Shown here in pieces: positions 46,575-59,639 of a stretch of DNA of 64,000 bases. The notes beneath the pieces are model-generated. The model ran no database searches. It was not told the origin of the DNA and saw nothing but the letters and a program-made list of their open reading frames with translations. A program made the position numbers and the translations under genes. Origin of the DNA: Ignelater luminosus (lineage: Eukaryota > Arthropoda > Insecta > Coleoptera > Elateridae); contig VTPC01008247.1 in the NCBI GenBank assembly GCA_011009095.1, forward strand, positions 57,613 to 121,612, in the 5' to 3' direction. Numbering within the stretch: the stretch's first letter is position 1; every line of letters starts with the position of its first letter.

Positions 46575-48260
46575 TTAGTAAACTAATTCAAATGGGTTCA
46601 CTCTTTCAAGTTTTCACACTAATCTTGTTCTGTCGAGAAGCTGGATTATCTTGACGTTCACGTGTTAATAGGGTCTGTCTTCATGGCTTTTTGCAAACTT
46701 CTTTATTTCGCCGTCTACAGTTTACATTGCCAGGTCACTGTTTTTGACATACCAGGGAGCATCTACCATGTCCTTCAGTACTTAAGGGACATTGTTTTGA
46801 AATCTTTGCATTGTGTCCATATTACTCTGCTTGGTACATCTCTACAGCTGGATCTTACAGATCTTGTAAAGACAGAATGGAATTTCTTCCAACCAGGCAG
46901 TACATTCTTTTGTAAGTTCTTCCCTTTTTTTAACGTGAGATCTCCAGAGTAGTTTTGCATCTAACGTAATACCTAAATATTTCGCTGCGTTTAAGTGAGG
47001 AATTTGATTGTTATTTAGTGGTATATGCTGAATTTTTTTATTATTTAAATTGTACACAATCAACGTTTCGTTGGCTTTTGTAAGAAATTAAAGAGGGGTA
47101 CGGTAACTCGACTTCGATTTATTAATGACTCGGGTCATGAAAGTCTTCGGTATCATTTAACATATACCGATTTGCTTCGTCCAGTTTGATCCACCATCTC
47201 TTTGACCAGTCACTAATTTAGTTGACAGCTGTTTGTGATTTTGTCATAGATGCTTCTTTGCTTTTTCCGACTGCTAGTACAGCAATGTCGACAGCAAAGG
47301 TGACTACGGTGATATTTCTCATGTTAGGAAAAGATCTAGAACCAATACACTTTCTTGTGGTACTTCTATTCTTCTTTCTTTAAATTCTCCAAAGGCTTCG
47401 TCTTGCTTGGTCTTGAAGTATCTATTTGAAATGTATGACTCAAGAATTCCAGAATATTATTTGGGCAAATACATTCTCAGCTTGTGATTCAGAACTTCAT
47501 GGCTTGTAAAAAAAGCCTGGGGTCTATCTAGAAAAACTGCTGCCCAGACTTGGTTTTCCTAACAATTCTTCTATTATGTTAATTATTCTGTGCACCTGGT
47601 TAATTGTATTAGAATGTTTATTTCTAGACCCAAACTTCTGTAATTGGCTTTAATCTCTTGAGTAACAGTTTCTCGAATAGTTTCAGCACTACAGGTAGCA
47701 AGGAGTTTGGTCTACAAGAGGAAGCTTCGTGTGGCGATTTTCCAGGTTTAAAGATAATGATGGCTTCTGCTACTTTGGCCAACAGATATGTGCTTCAATC
47801 TCAAGGTAGCATTTATTAGGGTGATCAGTTAAACCATAGCTTTCATTGGCAGGCTTTTTAGAACTTTACCGGTAATTAAGGCATTCTCAGGTTTATATTT
47901 TCTCTATTTTACTGGTCACTTCTCTAGGTGAAGTAAACTTGATTTTCTTCTCTTGTATTAATCTTTCCTAGAATGGTTCATCTTTCATTCTATAGCGAAT
48001 CTGTGTTATTAATCTTTTTAATCTTTTGGTTGCTTTTTAAAGGGACTAGTCGGAGCTGCTATCGTTCGTTAGTTCTTTCAAGTAGCCATTCATTTTAGTC
48101 CTCTGACTAATGTTATTCAGGTTCGTTTTGTTCTGTAGAGTTCTGGATAGTTACCATTATTTGCGCCTTGACTTTTTTCAGAGTATAATTGTTTTCAACT
48201 GTTATTCGTTGGATTGTAGGAGTATTCGTCCATGCTGCCTGTTGAATGCTTTTTGTGTAT
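46575..48260 (-). pseudogene. Jockey-type LINE ORF2 remnant, antisense in NPLP1 intron
   Basis: Minus strand; collinear with the 7225-9370 copy from its linker on. Pieces: SIQQAAWTNTPTIQ, a KATKRLKRL segment, ITSPREV-like text, LGAVFLDRPQAFF (RT motif A), RIEVPQESVLVLDLF (normally VPQGSVLGP), FAVDIAVLAVGKSKEA (YADD box damaged to AVDI), PLNNNQIPHLNAAKYLGITLDAKLLW, then DTMQRFQNNV, VDAPWYVKNSDL, EIKKFAKSHEDR and RVNPFELVY near 46590. Many stops and shifts: dead. It is truncated at its 5' end and its orientation is opposite to NPLP1. Confidence 0.8.
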
Positions 48261-50237
48261 AATTCAACTTCTTTATCTAATTGTTGCTCATTTCTCAGAG
48301 GTACTCGGAGATCGATTTCTTCTTCTAGTCTGAACCTGAAATATGCTCTGCTTTATCTTAGCTTCGCTGATTTTTGTAAATTATTTTTATGTACTGAAAA
48401 CCTCTTCCGCCACGGTATATACCTTTTACAAAATTTTTTATCAGCCCTAACTTTATATGCAAAGGGGCCAAATAGATGTTTCTATCCACAAGGCTTTCAT
48501 GTAAAATATTTTTTTCTCTCACAACTATCTACTTGCTTGGCCAATCTTAGTCGCGAATGCTGGAGTCACACGGTCTTTGTTAAGTCAGGTTCAGGCTGAA
48601 AATCTAAGGAGTGGAATTTTTCATTGCCTCATAAGGATACTAGCATTTTGACCTGTTAGGTCGTGCATCTGGCTTCCCAACCTCACTCCGATAAGCACAA
48701 GCTGCGTGACAGGAGACAGAGAGAATAGGGTACGATGGTAGCTGCGCAATCGAATCGACGTGCGGGCATATTTTTTTTCGGATTGCCTCTACAAACCCTT
48801 AAATGGTTACAAACCTAATTCAAGTTAAGCGATTCTCTTAGTATAAGAAAGAGAGATCGGACTCGAGAAATCCGGGTTTCGTTGGGTCTTTGTCGTGTTA
48901 TTCACGGAAGAAAATCGGTTTGTTTACCAAAAAGTGATACTTCGAATAGTTGTTATTGTGGAAAGCGGTTCAGCTTCATCTAAAGTTACGCTGGTATTTG
49001 CCAGGAAATAAAACTTGTAGAGGGTAGAAACGCAACAATTTTGGTCCCTTTGGTGCAACGTTTAATGGTCTGTTGAGAACAAAAACTGCTCTCCCCGTGA
49101 AGAATCGAACTGTGTGTGTTACACCTTGGAAGCTCCGTGAACCTAATAGATTAAATAAATCAAAGAGCATTTGAGACTCAAAGTGGTTTCAGTTTTAAAG
49201 TTTGTGTATAAACACTTGGATTTTGTTCTTGTGTTTCTTGTTTAACATTAATGAAAGTGATTGTTCCTTGGAACGTAAGTTTTCTTGAACATTGGTGAGA
49301 CCCGGCGATTGTAAAATTTTGCGCCGTATATCGTCTGGATGGGCTGCTGTCGTTGGGAATCAGAGACCTGCACATACCATCTGGAAGAAAGATTTCATTT
49401 ATACGTAAGAAAGACCTATTTTGTTTTGTTATTTGAGTTTTTAATGGTTGTTTCACTTGGTGAAAGACTAGGAGAACTTTGAATTTGTAAAACATTTCGT
49501 ACAAAAACTTTGCTTAGACAAGATTAACTTCTCATTCTCTTATAAAATTATTATGTTTATGATCAATATTTTTAACTAATTTGTAACAGGAACGTTCCCA
49601 GGTAATTTTAGCTGGTGTTTGTTGAATTGTTGCAACATAAATAATAACTTTTGGCTATCGTTTCTTTGTTATTAGATGTAAAGTTCATTTGTTGCTACTT
49701 AAAAATTTATTGCCAAGATTATCTTGGTTAAATTAATTTAATACTTGAATTTTGATCTTTTGTTTCATATTTTGAAATTTTAACGTAACAGAATCATTTC
49801 TTTTTGTTTATGGTAATAACTTGTTTTTATTTTTATTTTCTCATTATTTTATCAACTTTGTTCTCCAGTAAAGAAATCAATTCACAGTATTTATTGACAT
49901 TCTTTTGTAAGTGGATCCCTGGTCCAGACGAAGCAGCGTTAATTTTGTTTTTTTGTTTCTTTGGCTATTAAAAAGCACGGTGGTGCTTATTCTAAATTTC
50001 ACTTAAAGTTTACATACCTTTGTTCAAGAGAAAAGTTAATACTAATTTGTATTTCTTTTTTGATTATTTTAAAAGAAGGAAACCTTCAGAGGACTTCCTC
50101 GGCAAAATTATTTAAGACAAATCACGTGTTTATATAGTTTTTATTTTGTGTTGAGTCTCGATTGTGAAACGTTAGAGCGAATTTTAATAAAGCTTCCACG
50201 AGGTAAGTTACACACAGAGTGAGGTTTCGTAAGAGGC

Positions 50238-50344
50238 CTATATACAGGGTGTCGGATTCACGAGCAGTCGCGTGACCGACCATCCGAACCCTTCAATCTA
50301 CGACTGCTGGCGTCCTCTTTCGTGAACATCTATCAGTCTAGTAA
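50238..50344. repeat. CAGGGTG-ended inverted-repeat fragment
   Basis: TATATACAGGGTGTCGG at 50230-50246 is followed by TTCACGAGCAGTCG and, 50 bp on, an imperfect complement CGACTGCTGG...TTCGTGAA. Likely the end of a small DNA transposon next to the multicopy-gene fragment. Confidence 0.35.
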
Positions 50345-50659
50345 GAGTTTTGGAAATCGGCGAGCTTTGTTATGCAGAAGTAACAATCGGTTAGATAATC
50401 CTTTTGTTCCCTCTATATCATAGGTACTGCGACGGGCATACATACACGGGAACCTTTTATCCACTGTCGAAGGCGATTTGCACAAGAAACAACAAATATG
50501 TGGTGGCTATTGCTTATCTTGATCTCTAACTTGACATCCAAAGTACAGACGATAAGCTCTCCCTATTAACGCAGTAAAACATCGTTTTTGGTGTTTAGCA
50601 GTAAACTCTCCACAAACGTAACAAAAACTGTCCGGATCGTTCGCACACTTACGGGACAT
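50345..50659 (-). pseudogene. Uncharacterised multicopy family (ERFHQDI family), N-terminal part
   Basis: From an ATG at 50659 the minus strand reads MSRKCANDPDSFCYVCGEF, TAKHQKRCFTALIGRAYRLY, FGCQVRDQDKQ*PPHICCFLC, then after a frameshift LRQWIKGSRVCMPVAVPMI*REQKDYLTDCYFC. The CxxC pairs (CYVC, CCFLC, CYFC) look like zinc ligands. This is the N-terminus of the same repeated uncharacterised family whose middle and end are at 36130-36960. W to stop changes (twice TGG to TAG-type, at the WAPH and WRE positions) and a frameshift make it inactive. It is antisense within the NPLP1 intron. Confidence 0.75.
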
Positions 50660-52046
50660 GATTAATGTTTCTATAATTATCACTCAAAACACAAGAAATC
50701 TTTTTTGTTAATCAGTGGTAATGCAACTTTATAAAACTTCACACGGGATAGAAAAAATCTGAAAGAGATTTGAATTCAGAATGAAAAGTTACATAAGGAT
50801 TACCTAGTTTTGTTTAAGAACCGAAAACTCTGTTAATCAGTGTAATGTTATGATGTATTTGCATCCATTTTTAACTTGTACCTTGTTTTTACTAGAAATA
50901 TGTGTTCACTGTTTTGACGCATTAAGCTCAAATCTGGCTTAATCCACCCCGAAACGTCAAAAAATACATAAATCCCAATATCACACAGAAAATTTCTCGA
51001 GAAATGTGGAAACATTTTTGGAAAAATTAATTTGTATTGCGGTTCAAACGTTTTTGTACACCGTGACAGCTTGTTTAAATGACTGGAGGATTAATACCAA
51101 AAAACAGGAAATGTTTCTAATGAAATTTGTAATTTCATTGTAATTACCATTAAATGGTGATTTAAAAAAAGGAATTAAATCAATGTCATGTTTCATTACA
51201 AACAGGGACGAACACACAGTATTCGATTTTTAACGTATAAGCCGCCAGCTTTCCGTGACCAACGTTAATCGATAGATTTATTCAAGGGATAAATGTATCT
51301 CTAAATAGCATTCACATCAAACAAAAAGTCACAGTGAACACACAAAACATATTTACTATATTTAGACAACAAAGCCGAATTAATTGATTTTAGTTTTGAT
51401 AGCGGCACGATAATCTCTAATTAAATCTATAAATCTAAGTTAATAACGGGCAAATTGAATTTCTCTTTATTCTATTTTTCTATGGTACGTTCTGGTAAAA
51501 TATATGTTTACAACTTCTTTAATAATTGATAAATTAGTAATTTTAATAAGACGAAACTTCCACAAACTCGCAGATTAAAAATTAATATTAAAAGCTGTTT
51601 AATAAAATATTCTTTGCATTAAAATGTAATTTCTCGACGTAATCCTATTGAGCCTGTCTCGCCTGCAGAAAAACTTAATGGATTTATAAAAATTCCCAAG
51701 TTGGTAATTCACTCGAAAATTTCAGTTACAGCCAACCTAATAAGAAAGACATGTTAATTTGAAATGCTTTCTCTAACAAAGTTGGTCGAATACATATAAT
51801 ACCGTTGACCAGGGTAAATTGAACACCAAACTTTAAACTGCTGCGCCCTAACTACTTTTAGGTGGTTTTATGTGCAAACCTAACTTCTGCAGTATATCAA
51901 CCACTCCCTTTTTAGAGATACATCCTGGGAAAATTCAAAAACTCCAAGAGTATTAAAATTTCCTTGCGATCCAAATATTTGTTTAATTTCTTTCCCTAAT
52001 GCATACAAAATTAGGTTTATGTTTGAAAATTTCCCAAATAAATCAG

Positions 52047-52234
52047 GTTCGGTAGCGAGAAGCGGTTGGCCTTCATCCCTAGTCAAATACCGCAACCCTG
52101 ATAAGAGGCACATTGGATCTTTAGCGAGATTAGGGTGGCTACCGTCTTTCCGAACCGCTAGAAGATTCAACAGGTCTGGTAGATCTACAAATTATGAAGA
52201 ATGTGGCGTTTGCAGGTCAGCAGAAGATGTTTAA
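52047..52234 (+). CDS. NPLP1: NPLP1, last coding exon
   Basis: Begins after the AG at 52045-52046. The split codon G|GT joins to the upstream exon and gives KR-FLG|SVARSGWPSSLVKYRNPD-KR-HIGSLARLGWLPSFRTARRFNRSGRS, ending EECGVCRSAEDV and TAA at 52232-52234. HIGSLARLGWLPSFR is the typical C-terminal peptide of insect NPLP1 precursors. Exact phase match, motif and dibasic site leave little doubt. The intron splits the FLGSVARSGW peptide. Confidence 0.92.
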
Positions 52235-54199
52235 GATAGATCGTCGTTTTCAACATTGTTTATTGTTGTTTATCTAAATGTGAATTTATGTTTTTATTAT
52301 GTTTGTTTCTTCTCTTGTACAAAATGCACTTAAAATGCAAAAAGAGAAGAACTTGATGTAGATCTGTGTGCATTCGTAGTGATTTTTGTTTGATTTAGAT
52401 TAGCCATAGAGATTTATTGTTTGTCTCGACAAGGAAAGTGTAGAATCCTTAGCTGCTATAATTTGTTTTCCTTTTCAGTTTCAGCAAATTCAGTAAGATG
52501 TTTTGCTCGCGTAGACTTTAAAATTAATACTATCTTATAATTATTTGTTTTTGTATAAAGACAACAAATTCAATGTCACTGTCTGCGGACGCGTCCAAAT
52601 TCAGCACACAATATTAATTTAGAGCAAAAAGTCGAAAGCAATAAAGATAGGCAAATTTGTTAATTTTAGTTCTTGGAATTTCATTCGATACCATATTACG
52701 ATCATTAAGGGAATTTAATATAACACGCATTTATTACATGACGTAATAGGGAAAATGTAATAATTGTTTAATGAAAGAATCAAATGGAAAAAGCTGTACT
52801 AATGACTTTTAGATTATGCGCAGAATAAAAGCTTTTTTGTTTGGACTGTTATTTTAATCGATATGGAAACTTTAAGCAACGGTTATTATAACTTGCATTT
52901 TAAACTACTCGCGTGTTGACAATAAAAATTTAAACTAAAATTATTAAAAGTATAAGTTATGAAAAACTGACAAACGAATGTATCTTCTTGCTCATTGTTT
53001 TGCAAGCAATGCTAAATGTCCCAGATTTTACAGTGGCGGTCTTGGTTGTGAAGTGAAAAATGGTCGTAAATCTGAACAGCCTGCTAAGTAACTAGAAGAT
53101 ATACAAAAATTGAAATTCCTGAATTTTGTTCCAATCAACAGCCTAGATGCAAAATGATCCATTATTTGTTAGTCAAGTTTCTTTGACAGTGACTGACAAT
53201 TGGCGTATACTTCAAAATTGTTTTTCTAAATATTTCTAGGAAGTTAATTCTATTTAGTAAGAGACTCTCAGACAAATTGGAAAAATGTATAAAGTTCTTT
53301 TTCATCTCTGAGGAGATGTAGATGTAAATCGATAAATATCTCAAATTTTAATTTTTTCAGGATCATGACCTTTTCCTTTTTCGACATAATTAACTTCATG
53401 CTGTTGTACGCAAAACGAGCAAGTTTCTTTTTTGCCTTATTATTCTCAAGTTCTGCACTGTTTACAAAGTGGAAAACTACACACAAATCTGTTGGGTTTA
53501 AACAAACTTTATTGGACTCTTTTGGTTAGTTTACTGTTTTCAGAATTGAATTAAATATGAGCCAAATCAACTTGATCTTCTTGGTTACCTCCCTAAATAC
53601 TATAACATGAGACAAAGGAAAACGAACACTTAGTGACCTTTTTTAAAAATGGCTAAGTTTTTTCTCGAGGTTTCAAACTTACAGAACGTTCTAGACACTT
53701 GTACGGTACTATAGTCTTGTTTGAGCAAACAGCTAAGGTTTCTACTGGTGGTAGTTGGTAGGACTTTCCAAACGGCTTCTAAGGTCTAAGCAATCTAGAA
53801 ACCCAAATACTACTTAACCATTCAAAAAACTAGGCAGATCTAAAATGTTTAATTGAATTCAAATGGCGCAAGGCTTAGTTTGAAAATCGATCCCACATAG
53901 GTCTGTTACTCAGAAAATCGGCAAGATCAACTTTCTGTATTGCTTAAAGATATCAGTCTACAATAATTAACCTGCAGAGCTGGCTTCAGATATTATGCCA
54001 GCGAGGCGACTAAAGCTGTACATGTATGTACATTAATTCAGAAGGCACCAACACGGTTCCAACCAACATTCAATTGTTCACAAAGAAGGCAACAAATAAC
54101 TTCAGATTTTTGGGCATACATATTCTTAGGGCATTTATTTTCTTACAAATTACATAAAATTCTAAAGTGAGAGATATGGGTATTGTTTGCTTATCTGTC
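52235..54199. other. NPLP1 3' untranslated region and spacer
   Basis: First AATAAA after the stop lies at 52640-52645; others near 52825 and 52920. Beyond that, AT-rich sequence with no recognised gene. Confidence 0.4.
52640..52645 (+). other. Candidate poly(A) signal for NPLP1
   Basis: AATAAA about 400 bp after the NPLP1 stop codon on the same strand. This word is frequent by chance in such AT-rich DNA. Confidence 0.3.
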
Positions 54200-54219
54200 G
54201 TCAATTATTACTGAGTAGA

Positions 54220-55440
54220 TCAGGATTCAATCTTCTTGTGCTCGAGATTCCACAAGACCATCTGAATTTGAAAAAAAAGTTCTTCTTTTTCTTCCTCTTG
54301 TCTTAAGCCTCTGGCTTCTTTTCCATTGTTTAGCCTCTTAATTTTCTTGGGAGGCTTATGTCCAGCATTCCATCCATCGCTTTGGTGGTCTGCCCGGTGC
54401 TCTTCGTCCTTCAGGTTTTCCATGTCTTGTTATCTTTATTTGTTGATCGTCTGTCATCCTTGACACGTGTTCATTCCAGGCTGTTCGTCTTTGTCTTATT
54501 CACCTTACTACGTCGTGTGTATCGCATTTCTGCCTTATGTCTCTGCTCGATATCTGGTCTCGTAATGTGACCCCAGTTATATTTGTTTGTTCTATTATTT
54601 TGATTTCGTTTTCGATGTTTCTGCTCGAGCTTTGACCGCATAGGTCATTATGAGTCGGACACAGGTTTTATATATCTGCACTTTCATGAATTTGTTTTTC
54701 CTTACTATATCTCTGAGGCATCCGAATATTCTTGCCGCTGTGTTAGATTGATCACTTACTTCGCCTATGCGATCTTCGTTTGTCTTTAATTCTACGCCTA
54801 GATATTTGAAGGACATTACTTGCTCTATTATTTCGTCGTTCACAGCTAGTTTACAGCAAATTGGCTTCTTTGCTATCACCAGTGACTTTGTCTTTTGGAC
54901 TGAAATTTTCATATTAAAATGTGTGGCTACCAGGTAAAAGGTATGAAGCATACTTTGTAGATGGTCTTCTCCTTCCGCTATCAACACAGCCTCGTCAGCA
55001 TAGCATATAATTTTAATTGCTCCTTTGTTCAGTTCCCTTGCCCTGCCTGTCTAATCTTCTTTATCACTTGGTCCACGATTATATTAAATAGAAGGGGGCT
55101 CCATGAGTCTCCTTGTCTGAATCCTGTAGAGATAAGCACTTCTTCGGCCAGGCTGTTGTTTGCTAATGTATAAGTTGTTGTCTTCAAATTTAATTTTTTA
55201 ATTATACCAGATATAGGTTTGGGAACGCTATTCTCAAGAGTTTCTATGACGTCTTTCAGTTTTACTCTATCATAGGCTTTAGTCAGATCCACGAAACACA
55301 TGAATGCCGGCTTACCATATTCTATGAATTTTTCTACTATTTGCCTTACCGCAAACATAGCGTCAATGATAGATCTGATTTTTTTCGGAACTCGCGTTGT
55401 TCTTCGCTAAATTCCAATACTACCGACATTTCAAGTATGT
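54220..55440 (-). pseudogene. LINE reverse-transcriptase fragment (CFDP2-associated type), 5'-truncated
   Basis: Minus strand in order: SEEQREFRKKS and AMFAVRQIVEKFIEYGKPAFMCFVDLTKAYDRV (RT motif A, DLTKAYD), STGFRQGDSWSPLLFNIIVDQ (motif B; usual GVRQGCxLSP), then the catalytic box region reading CYADEAVLIAEGEDHLQ near 54985. Next come MSFKYLGVELKTN, FMKVQIYKTCVRLIMTYAVKA, and a tail with DVVR, RRTAWNEHVSRM, KITRHGKPEGRRAPGRPPKRW. The GRPPKRW tail is typical of these LINEs in insects. The catalytic YADD is changed to YADE. It may belong to the same family as the endonuclease fragment at the left edge. Stops and frame changes present. Confidence 0.8.
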
Positions 55441-58400
55441 ATTACCACGGTCGTAATATTCTAAAAAACCACGCAATGGAGTCGCTTTGTTTTAAAACTG
55501 GCGTTGCGTTTTTTATTAACCATTGTAAGACAGCTAAATGCAAACACATGTCAGCTTCCAGTGGCCAAAGGATGGACTTTGCTTTCCACAAACACGAATT
55601 AGGCTACCCCCTCTAACACGTCATCTTCCTCGGTCTAAGGTTAAACTTCGCCCTCCATTAACTCCATTGAGAAAAGTAATTACAAACACGAATCGCGGTG
55701 CGCTCTCCACACTTGTCTTGTACGGAATGCAAGCTCTGTTAGTCTGGCGACGTTTAAAAAGACACTTTGACTATTCAAACGGAACATGTAAAGAAAAAGT
55801 GATCTCAGAAACTCAGACGGTTCAACAGATCTAATCAACCCAAAGGTTTACAGTCAGCTGGTAGGTTCAGATAAAAGGCTCAATATAACCTGGAAAAGCT
55901 CGATACTCAATTTAAATATTGGTCTCGTGTTGGCCTGTCTTAAATTGTTACCGTCAATGATAAAGACAAAACTAAATACTGTATTTAGTTTGAAATTAAG
56001 AACTAAAGATGTAACTGCTCATATTGGCTTAATAAACTCGACTGACTCAAAAAAAGCACTGTTTGGGACAAAAAGCCTGACTGGACTAAAATATTAATCG
56101 GCCTGAAAATCTTAAGGTCTAACTTAAGAATCAGTGTTGTGCATTCCTGTTAGATATTTGCAAAATTCATTAGTCAACGTCAATTCTCGAAGTATTACAC
56201 TCTCACTTTCACAATTAATATAATTAACGTTTGGATAAGAAAAGCTGTATTGGTTTGGAGAGCCTAAACAATCATCCGGTCCAAAAGAGGCAGCCGAGTC
56301 AAAAAACTGGACTTGCCCAAAACATACATTGCTCCAAAAGTTTGAAGATATCAAACCGCCGCGCCACAAGAGTCTAGCAGCTACAAACCGAAACAATCTA
56401 AGATAGTTTAAAGTAAGGCCCTAAACCGAGATTCACTTTTTACTGTTTTTTTTACCACTGAAGATATTGTGACTTTAATGAAGTTCATAAATTCATGCTT
56501 TGCGCGTAAATATTCGCAAAGTACCGCTCTTGACAGTTTGACAGTACAAAGAGCGCAATATAGTTTGAAAAACTTCAAATTTGGAGATGTAAAGTAATAG
56601 ATGATGCATAATACAATCGCTGGATCTAAAAGCATTTGTGAAATTATTGACAAATTATAAATCTTGTAACATACTTATCAGTAACGAATTATATAAGCCA
56701 GTTAAATAACTAAGAGATATTGCAATTTTAGCGCTGGTATGAAAAATGAAGAAAAAATTAATCTAGTAAGTATTTGAGAAAATGATAGTTCGACTGTATA
56801 CCCGCAAATCACGAAAATGAACTTTTAAATTCAAAAAGTTTTGTTAATTAAAATCTTGGCCTGACTTTCTCAAGCGTGGTACTTGTCTGAAATATGAATA
56901 TTGAGCTGTAGATTCCGCATATTATAACTGAATGAGGAATGTCCGACAAAACCGAATATTAAATAGTATTAAAGCAAATTATTGTTTGATCCTATTGGAA
57001 AACTAGATTTCGTTTGTGGAATGAACTCACAGCAATTGAACCAGCAAATTCTCTTTTAAGTACTTCTGTAAAAAGAAAGTTCAGTGGGCTTACCTCGTTT
57101 TGTACCCAATTCATCAAATATTCTCAATAATTTGGGCGGAATGTATTAAATTGTTACTTTAAGACCTGTGTATTTCTATGGATTTTTCGTTTTTCATTGA
57201 CACAATTCATTTTAATACAGAAAATGTCGTTTGCAAGAAAATAATTTATAACCCAACTCGCTCCTTTCATATTTACTGTTTATATCCATCAGAAATGAAA
57301 AGCAAACTTTAAAATTAAATTTAAATCTCTACCATACATTCTTTTGTCACGAGAATATTATGAAACCTGAAGATTTCTGTTTTACTGTGTATTCCATAAT
57401 TCCTTGTTACCAATGTCTGGAATCGATCACACTAAAACGATTATGGGAAATTCTCGTTTACGAGTTGGGGGCATTTTACTACAAACTCTGTAGTACTCTA
57501 GGTATATGGAGACTTCTGGGAATAAATTGACTTGATTGTAATACAAACACGTACAATAGAATGTCATATTGATCAACCGTCCCGAGTTTCCTGTTTAATC
57601 TCGATTATTAATTGTCCTTCCTATTTATTCCAAAACTGTTGTTATTCCATCTTGATGTCATTTCTGACAAATTCTCTGCGTAGATATTAATGTATAAAGT
57701 TAAGCATTCTTTTTACTTTAACTTGTGTTTCTTATAAGATTGTCATTCTTGATTAATCCATTTTCTAAGCTTCAAGAATGAATGTCAAGACAAATCCTGC
57801 GAGCGGGATTTATAAGTGTAATGAAAGGCAACAACTTTGAATACACAGTTACGTTCTCGTAACAAATTTCTTTCAGAAAGACTTTCAATTTCATGAAAAC
57901 AATGCTTTACTTTTTTTCCCTTGATTTTGACATCAGTTGAAATAATGAAAAAGAGAGAAATTTAAAAACATCACAGTTGGTAATTCGCAGTGCAGATTTA
58001 TTGCTTGCAAATCCTGTAATTACAACAGAAATTATTGCGTTTTAAATTTCATCATGTGCTATAATCCATAAATTTCTACTTTTCATGTAACGAATTGATA
58101 TTGATACTACCTAGTTTCCAATAACCTTCTAAAATTATTTTGAGTTAGTGCTTTTTAGTTAGAAGAAAAATTAGTTTTATTAATTGGAACCAGAAGTTTG
58201 CGCAACATCTTCTTTGATCAATCGTATCTTTATTTAAAAACATAATTTTAGAATACTTTGAGTTCAGACTAATCTTATTTCAAATAATATTGATTTTCTA
58301 AGCTTTTTTCTTCCTAGATAGGTCTGATGGTCAGACAAACAAACAATTCATAGGCTAGTTTTCTCATTCTGTGCAAAAGTCAAGTTTATACTGTATACAT

Positions 58401-58799
58401 CCACCTAAAACGCTACTTACTCTTGTCACTAAAATGTATTGGTTCTATTGCTGGGGATAATATTTCTGTTACTCAGACGCAAGTCTTTGTTGATCCTTGC
58501 AAAAAGTACTTTTTTAGGTTTTTTACATTGTTTAACATAAGGCCTTGGTTCAATGAGCCGCTGACTGTATGGCTTAAGATGCTCCAGTCTTTGGTGTTAA
58601 ATTACAGTAATTTTAATATAAGAACCATTAAACAAATAGGCAATTTATTCTAAAAATGTGTAATAAGCTAGTATTGGATAGCGTTGAAAATATTATTAGA
58701 AAGTCTAAATTTGGAAATTTCAGAAACTGAAACCTTCAAGCAAAGCAAAATTAGCATAATTGTACGTAGAAAAAACTAAACAATGCACTTATTATATTG
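55441..58799. other. 3.4 kb without a recognised gene
   Basis: AT-rich; open frames at 55341-55834 (plus) overlap or follow the LINE end and show no motif. No RNA gene or repeat recognised. Confidence 0.45.
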
Positions 58800-59410
58800 T
58801 GGATTGAAATTTCCAATGCTACCCAACTTTATATGTGCCGGAGGAAATGAGTGGATCTCATATGAGACCCAGGTCATGTGGCGTAGAAGACAACTATAGG
58901 GTCGACATTCTAGCTAGGAGGGGTGATACGGGCCGCTTTTCTTGTCCAGAGTTGGCTTTTAGTGTCCTATTAAGGTATGCTAATAGATCAATCACTGGAT
59001 TCTTTTTCAAAAGTTCCAAAGTGAATGGGTCAATATGATAAGACCCAGGCAAGCTATACTCCCGATAAAGAGATCTACCCCCAGAACTGCAAACTTTCTC
59101 CACACAATGGGCAAGGGAATTCTTATACAGGTAGTAACCGGCCTTCTTTCCGGCTATGCCCATCTCAACAAGGACCTCAACACTATCGGACAAATCGGAC
59201 AAATTATTCAGGTATGTTTTATTTCAGTATTTGTCGTCAGTCCTTAGGCGAGAGCTTGATCTCGGTGGTGTAACAACTAACTAAGGATCCTTCCTGTAAG
59301 TCGTAACTGGAAAAAACTGAAGAAGAAGCCTAAGGCCCGTCACGGATGGCGGAAGATGTTTAATCCCGTAGCTCAAGTCGAAGACGGGGTGGTTCAAGCT
59401 AAGCTTAGCT
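58800..59410 (+). pseudogene. LINE C-terminal RNase H-domain fragment
   Basis: Plus strand. Reads VDILARRGDTGRFSCPELAF (family: xDELARxGSxxPFxGPEPA), then after frame changes ARQAILPIKRSTPRTANFL and LIQVVTGLLSGYAHLNKDLN (family: LTGHCPLNKHL). These are the last conserved blocks of the RNase H domain and following Cys region in LINEs of the Jockey/I/R1 groups. GGTGTAACAACTAACTAAGG after 59260 looks like the LINE 3' end. Only the 3' part is present, the usual result of 5' truncation. Confidence 0.65.
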
Positions 59411-59547
59411 TAGTGAAAAGAAAAAGAAAGCTTACACATACAAAAACTCTTGACAAGTTCAAAAGATGTTCGAAATTAAGGGCGTCAGAAGCTGAAGGTC
59501 ATAGGGAACCAACGATCAGCCCGTGCATTTTCTCGTGGACCAACCCC

Positions 59548-59631
59548 GTATATGGGTCGCTTACGAAACAACACTCTGTATATGGGTGGCTCTATAAAAT
59601 ATCACTCTGTATACAGATAGCTTATTAAACG
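59548..59631. repeat. Short tandem repeat, ~31-bp unit, three copies
   Basis: Units start at 59548, 59578 and 59609 with GTATATGGGT or GTATACAGAT and end in ACACTCT or TCACTCT. Third unit is partial. Confidence 0.6.
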
Positions 59632-59639
59632 CTTGCAAT

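Larger units (their letters stand above)
44561..52046 (+). other. NPLP1: NPLP1 last intron (7.5 kb)
   Basis: GTAAGT donor at 44561 and an AG acceptor (AATAAATCAG) ending 52046. It contains a degenerate tandem array, an antisense Jockey-type LINE and an antisense multicopy-gene fragment. 44561-45400, 48261-50230 and 50660-52046 show nothing that I can name. Near 49290-49310 TGGTGAGACCCGGCGATT resembles a retroelement primer-binding site, without other LTR evidence. Retention of the intron would end the protein at GKLFL and a stop at 44577. Confidence 0.8.

Noticed and set aside
48246..48599. 117-codon plus-strand frame in the NPLP1 intron
   Set aside because: Overlaps the antisense LINE end; reading has no domain.
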